A stretch of DNA of 28,348 nucleotides. It comes from CAYXFZ01 sp964464385. Lineage in GTDB: Bacteria > Planctomycetota > UBA1135. Where the stretch lies: assembly GCA_964464385.1 (NCBI GenBank), contig CAYXFZ010000023.1:1-28348 (forward strand). Direction: 5' to 3'. A program made the position numbers and the translations under genes. Numbering within the stretch: position 1 is the stretch's first letter; the number at the start of each line of letters is the position of its first letter. Under the pieces are notes generated by a model. That model saw only the letters and a program-made list of their open reading frames with translations, made no database searches and was not told the DNA's origin. This document shows positions 22,528 through 28,348 of this stretch, one piece after another.

Positions 22528-23461
22528 ATGTCCATCTTTATTCACGAACATTCCCGTGTCTTGGTCCAAGGCTTTACTGGCAAGAACGGCACTTTTCATT
22601 CCGAACAGGCTTTGGCTTGGGGAACTCGGATCGTAGGTGGGGTCACTCCCGGGAAGGGCGGCACCGAACATCTGGGATTGCCGGTCTTTGACACCATGGT
22701 GGATGCCATTGCCGAAACACAAGCTGAGGCCTCGGTGATCTATGTGCCGGCCCCTTATGCCGCCGACTCCATTTTGGAGGCTGCCGACGCAGGAATCCCC
22801 CTCGTTGTTTGCATTACCGAAGGGATTCCCGTGGCGGATATGGCCCGGGTGAACCATCGGCTTCAAGGATCCAACACTCGCCTCCTTGGCCCCAACTGTC
22901 CTGGAATTTTGACCCCCAATCCAGCCGGCGAAGGGGGTTGCAAGATCGGCATCATGCCCGCCTACATCCATGCTCCCGGATCGGTGGGGATTGTGAGTCG
23001 TTCCGGCNNNNNNNNNNNNNNNNNNNNNNNNNGAGGCCGTTTGGCAAGTGACCCAAGAGGGGCTTGGCCAATCCACTTGCGTGGGCATTGGTGGGGATCC
23101 TTTGCCGGGCACTTCTTTTTTGGACATCTTGGCCGCCTTCCAGGAAGATCCGGAAACTGATTCGATTGTCATGATCGGCGAAATTGGAGGATCCGCGGAG
23201 GAAGAAGCAGCCGCATTTATCGCCGATTCGGTCACCAAACCCGTGATTGGCTTCATTGCTGGGCGCACCGCCCCCCCAGGCAAACGCATGGGACACGCTG
23301 GAGCCATCATTTCTGGTGGCTCAGGCACGGCTCAGGCCAAAATCCAGGCTTTAGAAGAGGCTGGAGTCCGCATTGCCCCACATCCCTCCGCCCTGGGAAC
23401 TTCCTTGGCCAGCCTGCGCCGGGAAAAGGGATTGGCAGGTACCTCGGCGAACACGGCATAA
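22528..23461 (+). CDS. sucD: Succinyl-CoA synthetase alpha subunit, interrupted by an assembly gap
   Basis: SucD binds CoA and carries the phosphorylated His. Visible motifs are QGFTGKNGTFHSEQALAWG (CoA site), GGVTPGKGG, YVPAPYAADSILEAADAGI, ITEGIPV, GPNCPGILTP and, after the gap, STCVGIGGDPLPG, VMIGEIGGSAEEEAA and GHAGAIISGGSGTAQAK with the catalytic His. Twenty-five Ns (23008-23032) interrupt the conserved stretch SRSG-TLTY-EAV. Both flanks end on codon boundaries and only four residues, TLTY in most homologues, are missing, so the true gap should be 12 bases. As written, 25 Ns put the two halves in different frames. With 12 bases the protein would be about 306 residues and slightly longer than the usual 290. 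It ends TAATG into the next gene. Confidence 0.93.
23008..23032. other. Assembly gap (25 N) inside sucD
   Basis: The undetermined run lies between codons for SRSG and EAV. Family conservation predicts four residues here, so the filler is about 13 bases too long and causes an artificial frame change. Confidence 0.9.
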
Positions 23462-23715
23462 TGGAACCCGTGGGACACTCCTCACTGCCGCGAACTCTCC
23501 TTGCTGCTCTTTTGGCGGCCACTCTGACTTCCTGTGCCATTGGCCCTGGGGAAATGTGGCCCATTGCCCTGGTTGCCCTCTTGCTTTTTGGTGGCGCAAA
23601 GTTACCTGGCCTGATGCGGTCCATGGGCTCTGGGATTCACGAATTCCGCCGTGGCTTGAAGAAAGGCGAGGATGAAGAATCCTTGCCGCCGAAGGACACC
23701 GGCGAAGACGATTGA
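23461..23715 (+). CDS. tatA: TatA/TatE-like twin-arginine translocase subunit with a lipobox
   Basis: TatA proteins form the variable pore that exports folded proteins. Residues 29-65 match the family: PGEMWPIALVALLLFGGAKL, then PGLMRSMGSGIHEFRRGLKK, giving the membrane helix, the FGxxKLP hinge and the amphipathic helix, followed by an acidic tail. The unusual part is in front: MEPVGHSSLPRTLLAALLAA and TLTSC form a second hydrophobic stretch ending in a lipobox (L22-T-S-C25). If this ATG is right, the protein would be processed by LspA and lipid-anchored, or would have two membrane spans. No start codon within the family part restores a normal TatA N-terminus, since the internal ATG at Met32 removes the GxxE motif. 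The gene overlaps sucD by TAATG. Total length is 84 residues. Confidence 0.8.
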   Translation: MEPVGHSSLPRTLLAALLAATLTSCAIGPGEMWPIALVALLLFGGAKLPGLMRSMGSGIHEFRRGLKKGEDEESLPPKDTGEDD

Positions 23716-24326
23716 CCGTTCGGGTTCGCCCGGATTGGTCGGGCCTGCTTCTCGCGGGTGGGCGCTCGGTACGCATGGGTCGGGACAAACTCCTGCTGGA
23801 AAAGGATGGACGTTCTGTTTTAGCTGGGCCGGCCTCCGCCTTACAGGCGACTTGCGGGGAATGTTGGATTGCCGGGCGTTCTTGGCAACGGTTGAAACGG
23901 GTTCGGGAACAGGTTCAAGATGGGGGGGCCTTGACAGGATTGGCAGCCGGCCTGCAAGTCGCCCGCCAAGCACGTTTGCTCTTGGTTCCCGGGGATCATC
24001 CGGATCTTTCCCCCTTACTCCTTGCTGGTCTCCAGGATGTTGCCGAAGCGATGGACCCGGACCGGGGCGCGGTCTTGGTCTTCGACCAACAAACGGAACC
24101 TCTACTCTCCGCTTGGCCAACTTCACTGGCCCCTAGGGTGGTCGCTGCTGTTCATGCTGGCAAACGATCCGTCCTTGACATGATTTCTCAGCTGGATTTT
24201 CAGGCTTGGAGTCCACAAGAGGCCGGTCTGGACTTTGCTACAATTCGCCCGAGCTTGCGCGACCTGGACACTCCCCAAGATTGGTTCGAGTGGACGTCGG
24301 CGAAAGCACATCCCGAAAACCTGTGA
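23712..24326 (+). CDS. mobA: Molybdenum cofactor guanylyltransferase-like protein
   Basis: MobA attaches GMP to molybdopterin to give the cofactor used by DMSO reductase-family enzymes. The 204-residue protein begins with the nucleotidyltransferase loop GLLLAGGRSVRMGRDKLLLE (11-30), followed by DGGALTGLAAGLQVA, LLLVPGDHPDLSPLL with the metal-binding Asp, and a C-terminal DLDTPQDW, all typical of MobA. The TTG at 23712 forms a TTGA overlap with the tatA-like stop and is the only start at the right distance from the loop. A related NTP transferase (MocA type) is possible. Its place after a Tat gene fits, since many molybdoenzymes are Tat substrates, but no molybdoenzyme is in the window. Confidence 0.85.
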   Translation: MTVRVRPDWSGLLLAGGRSVRMGRDKLLLEKDGRSVLAGPASALQATCGECWIAGRSWQRLKRVREQVQDGGALTGLAAGLQVARQARLLLVPGDHPDLSPLLLAGLQDVAEAMDPDRGAVLVFDQQTEPLLSAWPTSLAPRVVAAVHAGKRSVLDMISQLDFQAWSPQEAGLDFATIRPSLRDLDTPQDWFEWTSAKAHPENL

Positions 24327-25306
24327 ACCCCACGACTGCCTCTCCCCATTTTTTGGAGATCGTCCAGGACGATTTGTTGGATGTGGACGTTTGGTTGGGT
24401 CGGCAATTGGTGTCGGATCACGCCGATTTGCAACCCTTGTTGGATCGCTTGAGGGGCTTCCCCGGAAAACGCTTGCGGGCATCCCAAGTCCTTTTGGTAG
24501 CTCGTTCCTTTGGCAAGCTCACTCCATGGCACACCGCCTTGGCAGGAATCCTGGAGATGGTGCATTGCGCCACCTTGGTGCATGACGATGTGTTGGATGA
24601 GGCCAAAACACGACGAGGCCGCCCTTGCTTGCACTTGGATTTTGCCTGGAACGAAGCCATTTTAATTGGTGATTGGGTTTACGCTCGGGCTTTGGCTTGC
24701 AGTACTGATTTTGAGGATCGACTCTGTTCGCGAGTTTTGGCTGAGGCCACGGCGCGGGTTTGCCGTGGTGAGATTCGGCAAAACTTGGCCTCCGGGGACT
24801 TCGATTTGACCGAGGAAGCCTATTTGGAAATGGTGGATGGCAAAACCTCGGCCCTCTTTGAAGCCGGTTGCCAATTGGCTGCTCATTATGCCGGCGGCGA
24901 TTCATTGGCTTGCAAGGCTGCAGCTCGGCACGGACTTTTGGTGGGGCGCGCCTTCCAAATTGCCGACGACCTTCTGGATTTGGAGGGTACGGAAGATGGC
25001 ACAGGAAAAACATTGGGAACCGATTGGGCAGGAAGGAAAATTACTTTGCCCACCTTGCGCCTGCGCGATTCTCTTTCCGTTTCTGAGCGAGAGGTTCTTC
25101 GTGCCAGTTTTGGTTCGACCAACGCCATACGGGACCTTTGTGCCGGCCGGCTATCCACCGCCTATCAGGATGCTTGCGCTTCCTCTCGTGAATTTCTGCG
25201 GCATCAATTGACCGACGCCTTGGTCGCTCTGAAGGGGCTTCCTCAGGGAGAACACCGGGAAGCTTTGGTCGCTTTGACGAACTATTGTGGTGACCGTAAG
25301 AAATGA
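24323..25306 (+). CDS. Polyprenyl diphosphate synthase (trans-isoprenyl type)
   Basis: The enzyme lengthens allylic diphosphates with isopentenyl diphosphate. The 327-residue protein has GKRLRASQVLLVARSFG (49-65), the first Asp-rich motif LVHDDVLDEAKTRRGRPC (D88, D89, D92), KTSALFEAGCQLAA and the second motif FQIADDLLDLEG (D215, D216, D219), then GKTLGTDWAGRKITLPTL. Single-residue spacing in the first motif (DDxxD) and the residues before it fit the long-chain group (IspB, HepT, SdsA) that makes quinone side chains rather than farnesyl diphosphate, but chain length cannot be settled by eye. GTG 24323 overlaps the mobA stop (GTGA); resB starts in an ATGA overlap at the end. Confidence 0.9.
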   Translation: MNPTTASPHFLEIVQDDLLDVDVWLGRQLVSDHADLQPLLDRLRGFPGKRLRASQVLLVARSFGKLTPWHTALAGILEMVHCATLVHDDVLDEAKTRRGRPCLHLDFAWNEAILIGDWVYARALACSTDFEDRLCSRVLAEATARVCRGEIRQNLASGDFDLTEEAYLEMVDGKTSALFEAGCQLAAHYAGGDSLACKAAARHGLLVGRAFQIADDLLDLEGTEDGTGKTLGTDWAGRKITLPTLRLRDSLSVSEREVLRASFGSTNAIRDLCAGRLSTAYQDACASSREFLRHQLTDALVALKGLPQGEHREALVALTNYCGDRKK

Positions 25307-27690
25307 GTAGGCGGTTCGCCAAGACCGATTGGACCTTCTCTAGGGCCCTCCGGGGAGTTCTGGTTCTGGCCGTGGGTGCCGAGTTGATGGTTTTTCTGGC
25401 TGAAAATTTATTGGGTTCCGACGGCAAGATTCAATGGCTCCCTGCCTTGGGCTTTGGCTTGGCCCTCCTGGGTTTGTTTTCTCTCCTCATTTTGCGCACC
25501 GGCTTCGTTTTCTCCTTCTTCCGTTCGGTTCGGGTTGGCATTGTCGCCATCCTCGGTGTGGGTTTAGGTTCGATGCTTGGGGTCTTGATTCATCAGGAAG
25601 ATCCCTCATTCCCGATTCCTGCGCTGGAAGAGGGACGAAGTGTGCACGAGACGGGCCGTTATCGGCATTATTTGGATTTCCGCCATGCCCAGGCCCACTT
25701 CACCTGGAATTTTTCCCACGGTTGGGGCTACCACTTTCTTCCCGGCACCCCGAACGATTGCTTGGTTGATCCTGAGGCCAACGAAGCCCAAATGGCGATC
25801 TTGCGCGGCAATCTGGACGAAGTTGGGAAGCGCTGGTCGAAAGATTTTGCCCGTGGCCTATCCAGCCAGAGTGCCACCGGTCTTCTGGTTCGCCAAGAAA
25901 ATGCTGAGATCGATCTTTTGGAAACTCACTGGGATGACTTTTGGTGGAACTCCTTTCGCCTTGCGGATTCTCTGGATTTGATTCGGGTGTATCGTGCGGA
26001 TTGGTTTGGAGTTCTTTTCTTCAGCATTTTTTTCGGGGTTTTATCCAACACCTTCCGGGGTGGTTGGCGTCGGCTTCTGCGGCCCCGAAAGTGGGGTTTT
26101 GTCGTCACCCATGCGGGCGTCTTGATTTTGTTGAGCGGATCCTGGCTCGGGCGCTTGACGGAAGTGCGAGGTGCGGTCCAGCTTCACGTGGGGGAGGCCA
26201 GTGCTCAATTCACTCAATTTGATCTGAGCCCCAGCTTTTTTTATGGGACTGAGGATCCATTTGCCATTCGTTTGGATTCCTTTCGTGCGGATTATCACGA
26301 TGTCTTGCAACTTTCTTGGGCCGAGAGGAACGCCGAGGGCCGGTGGCAAGCAGAATTCGATTTGCGTCCTCCCAAGCATCGTTTGTGGGAGGGAATGGAA
26401 TTGGAATTTGATTCCGGTGCCTTGAAAATTGAGGTTTTGGAGTTGGTCCATCAAGCCGACACTTCGCCTGTGCTGCGGGCCGCTCGACCTGACGAGCGCG
26501 GTTTCGGCATTGCTCGTGTCCACCTACTAGATGAAAACAACCGGGTTTTGCAAGATCGGTTTCTATTTCACGACTATGCATCCCCATTGACGGATTCCGA
26601 AACGGGTTTGCGTTTGCTGATGCAGGCCTTTCCGGAAGAGGGAGCTGCTCAGTTGTGGGCTTCCACGCCCGTTGAGGAATTTTCCGGATGGGTGCGGCAT
26701 TTGGTGGGGGCTGGCCAAGCCAAGGCCGAGCCCATCCCAGCTTCTTTGGACCACCAGTTTTCGGTTCGCACTTCGGCTCGAGATTATCAAGTTCGGATTG
26801 TGCGCACGGTTCCCACCCTCCGATTGCGACGGAGCGAGGACGGATCCTTCTCTCACCTCGAAGAGCCGGGCGATACCCCCTGGAGTACTGCTGAGAATCC
26901 TGCGGTCTTGCTCCGAATTGATTCTGGTCAAGGAGAACCAGAAATGCGTTGGGTTGCCGAGCAAGAACAAATTTTGCCTCCGTCTCGCTTTTCCGACCTT
27001 TCTTTTGAATTTGCTTGGGATGCTTGGTCAGCCCCCAGCCGCCAACGATTCGCTTTGGCATTGCTGGCGGATGGACGGGTCCTGTTGGGTGAAAGTGGTT
27101 CTCCGGACCCTCTTCGGGAGTTGACTGCGTCACAACCCTTTTCTCTGTCCAAGGGGCGATCTTTGGCCTTGGTTTCGGCCTTTCCAGCTGCCGTTGTTGA
27201 GCGGAAATTAAGGGCCAAGGAAGGGGTTGGATTTTTTGACCCTTCCCCAGGTGCCGTACGCCTGCGAGTGGTAACGCCGCAAAAAGAAGAGGAATGGATC
27301 TTGAGTGCTGCTGGCCGGGGTGACCTGCGAGATCTCCGTTATGTTGGCCCTGAGGGCCAGGAGCGGGTTGCACTCTTGTCCTTTTTTGAGGATCGCCAGG
27401 AACTCCCCAAAGAATGGAAATCTCGACTCTCCATTCTCAAATCCAATGGAGAAGGTACCTGGCTTCCGCAAGCGGAAGGGGATGTCCGGGTGAATGATTA
27501 TTTGCACTATCAGGGCTTTCGTTTCTTCCAACGAGATGCCCGGCCGGATGACCCAACGTACTCAGGGATCGGGGTGGTGTACGATCCCGGCCTGGAAACG
27601 GTCCTCCTCGGCCTCTGGATGGTGATGGTCGGCACCATGGTCGTTTTCTTCGTAACCCCCTTGATTACCCGCCGCCATCGGGGAATTTGA
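25303..27690 (+). CDS. resB: Cytochrome c biogenesis protein ResB, large form
   Basis: ResB (Ccs1) works with CcsA in system II cytochrome c maturation, carrying and attaching haem at the outer face of the cytoplasmic membrane. The 795-residue protein has three N-terminal membrane segments (about 14-36, 45-68, 76-97), two more near 232-251 and 264-283 (the latter with a His in VVTHAGVLILLSGSWLG), a very long extracytoplasmic domain, and a final membrane segment about 766-789. The region YQGFRFFQRDARPDDPTYSG with VVYDPG near the end is the family signature. Typical ResB is about 450-600 residues, so the extracytoplasmic domain is enlarged. It overlaps the preceding gene by ATGA and is followed two bases later by ccsA. 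Confidence 0.88.
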   Translation: MSRRFAKTDWTFSRALRGVLVLAVGAELMVFLAENLLGSDGKIQWLPALGFGLALLGLFSLLILRTGFVFSFFRSVRVGIVAILGVGLGSMLGVLIHQEDPSFPIPALEEGRSVHETGRYRHYLDFRHAQAHFTWNFSHGWGYHFLPGTPNDCLVDPEANEAQMAILRGNLDEVGKRWSKDFARGLSSQSATGLLVRQENAEIDLLETHWDDFWWNSFRLADSLDLIRVYRADWFGVLFFSIFFGVLSNTFRGGWRRLLRPRKWGFVVTHAGVLILLSGSWLGRLTEVRGAVQLHVGEASAQFTQFDLSPSFFYGTEDPFAIRLDSFRADYHDVLQLSWAERNAEGRWQAEFDLRPPKHRLWEGMELEFDSGALKIEVLELVHQADTSPVLRAARPDERGFGIARVHLLDENNRVLQDRFLFHDYASPLTDSETGLRLLMQAFPEEGAAQLWASTPVEEFSGWVRHLVGAGQAKAEPIPASLDHQFSVRTSARDYQVRIVRTVPTLRLRRSEDGSFSHLEEPGDTPWSTAENPAVLLRIDSGQGEPEMRWVAEQEQILPPSRFSDLSFEFAWDAWSAPSRQRFALALLADGRVLLGESGSPDPLRELTASQPFSLSKGRSLALVSAFPAAVVERKLRAKEGVGFFDPSPGAVRLRVVTPQKEEEWILSAAGRGDLRDLRYVGPEGQERVALLSFFEDRQELPKEWKSRLSILKSNGEGTWLPQAEGDVRVNDYLHYQGFRFFQRDARPDDPTYSGIGVVYDPGLETVLLGLWMVMVGTMVVFFVTPLITRRHRGI

Positions 27691-27692
27691 GC

Positions 27693-28348
27693 ATGCTGAG
27701 CCTCTTCACTTTTCGAGAACTCCTGGAACTGACTTCCACGGTTGCCCTGACCGGTGCCGTCCTTGGCCTCGTCGCTGCCTTGGTGCGATTCATCCTTTCC
27801 GATCCGGATGGTTCCACGCCGCGTCCGGTTTTGCGCGCCCTCTCTGGTCTCATGCTGGCCGCCTGCTCCTTGTCCTTGGCCCTGAACGGGTTGGCCATGG
27901 CCGTGCGCTATGTCGAGGTCCAACACTGGCCCGCGCAGTCCATGTACGAGGTCATTCCATTGGGCACGACCGCCTGTTTTCTCTCGACCTTGGTTCTTTA
28001 TTTTGTGCTGGGCCTGCATGGCGCCCGGGGCCTAGCGCGGGGTTTTGGTGACCTCTTCGTGGCCTTGATTCTGGTGGGAGCATGGGCCACCTTGGGAGTC
28101 GTCTTGAACCTGGATCCCAGTGGGAGGGCGCTTCCACCGGCCTTGCAATCGGCGTGGTTCTCGACCCATATTTCCGCCTATATGTTTGGCTATTTCACTC
28201 TCTTCATTGCTACTTTGGGTTCTTGGCTCCATTTTTGTTTCAAATTTTGGCGGGGAGTACTCCAGTCCACGGATCACCCGCTGGACCGCCGCACTCGCTG
28301 GGCAATTCCTGCTGCGGCTCTCTTGGCAGTCCCCTTTGGCAAGCTTGG
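27693..28348 (+). CDS. ccsA: Cytochrome c biogenesis protein CcsA, 3' end cut by the window
   Basis: CcsA is the haem-handling membrane partner of ResB. The open frame runs 218 codons from ATG 27693 to the window edge without a stop. It shows successive membrane segments (about 12-32, 46-66, 86-105, 116-135, 160-185) and the family sequences AVRYVEVQHWPAQSMYEVIP (about 71-90) and LPPALQSAWFSTHISAYMFG. The H in WFSTHISAY is the expected conserved His that binds haem. The WWD-like domain of the family would lie further on and is not in the window. The start is two bases after the resB stop, again within ATGCTGA, though here without overlap. Together the two genes make the complete core of system II. 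Confidence 0.9.
   Translation, partial: MLSLFTFRELLELTSTVALTGAVLGLVAALVRFILSDPDGSTPRPVLRALSGLMLAACSLSLALNGLAMAVRYVEVQHWPAQSMYEVIPLGTTACFLSTLVLYFVLGLHGARGLARGFGDLFVALILVGAWATLGVVLNLDPSGRALPPALQSAWFSTHISAYMFGYFTLFIATLGSWLHFCFKFWRGVLQSTDHPLDRRTRWAIPAAALLAVPFGKL

Noticed and set aside
21988..23328. A 446-residue open frame on the minus strand opposite sucC and sucD
   Set aside because: It runs through the N gap and lies antiparallel to two clear enzymes; its translation has no recognisable domain.
26210..27373. A 387-residue minus-strand frame opposite resB
   Set aside because: It is a shadow of the ResB coding frame, low-complexity and rich in Pro, Arg and Gln, with no domain.

Overview
The window is 28.3 kb of bacterial chromosome, moderately GC-rich and very densely coded. 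It has 24 complete or nearly complete protein genes plus two genes cut by the window ends. I see no rRNA, tRNA, CRISPR array, insertion sequence or prophage. The source is probably a Gram-negative-type bacterium with LPS (a Kdo transferase is present), most likely a member of the Planctomycetota. That assignment is an inference from four things: SecA and ResB sequence style, a HEAT-repeat protein whose C-terminus matches a form I associate with planctomycetes, the dksA-lspA pair, and the near absence of Shine-Dalgarno sequences. Two runs of N mark this as a scaffolded draft assembly, and both runs disrupt real genes.

Layout. (1) 1-676, minus: 5' part of a tyrosine recombinase (xerC/xerD type). 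(2) 719-14187, plus: a tightly packed eleven-gene run, dksA-like, lspA, pyrD, secA, waaA, metK, ahcY, a pseudopilin, miaB, ribD and a lipoprotein carrying an HESGH motif. (3) 14195-15060, minus: yraN and yajC, with a 32-bp tandem duplication at the convergent end. (4) 15116-20462, plus: mnmA, a membrane VWA protein, a zinc-ribbon/coiled-coil/HEAT membrane protein, malate dehydrogenase and a small rpmH missed by a length-limited ORF search. (5) 20463-21248, minus: a membrane-anchored protein of unknown function. (6) 21355 to the end, plus: sucC, sucD, a tatA-like gene, mobA, a polyprenyl diphosphate synthase, resB and ccsA (cut).

How the genes fit together. Block 2 mixes housekeeping functions: protein export and lipoprotein maturation (secA, lspA), the methyl cycle (metK, ahcY), pyrimidine, riboflavin and LPS synthesis, and tRNA modification. 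Block 6 reads as a respiration module. Succinyl-CoA synthetase supplies the TCA cycle with mdh, the polyprenyl synthase can make a quinone tail, MobA can finish a molybdenum cofactor, a TatA-like protein can take part in export of folded redox proteins, and ResB/CcsA attach haem to cytochromes c. Stop and start codons overlap at many junctions (ATGCTGA, GTGA, TTGA, ATGA, TAATG), so translational coupling is likely.

The most useful observations are: the 10-N gap in miaB looks spurious, because the same six bases flank it and merging them restores the gene; the 25-N gap in sucD should hold about 12 bases; both the yajC/mnmA and the 21248/sucC divergent regions carry the same TATCCTA element, readable as a -10 box on either strand; the TatA-like protein has a lipobox; and there is a fresh-looking duplication where two genes converge. 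I found no convincing undescribed multi-gene system.
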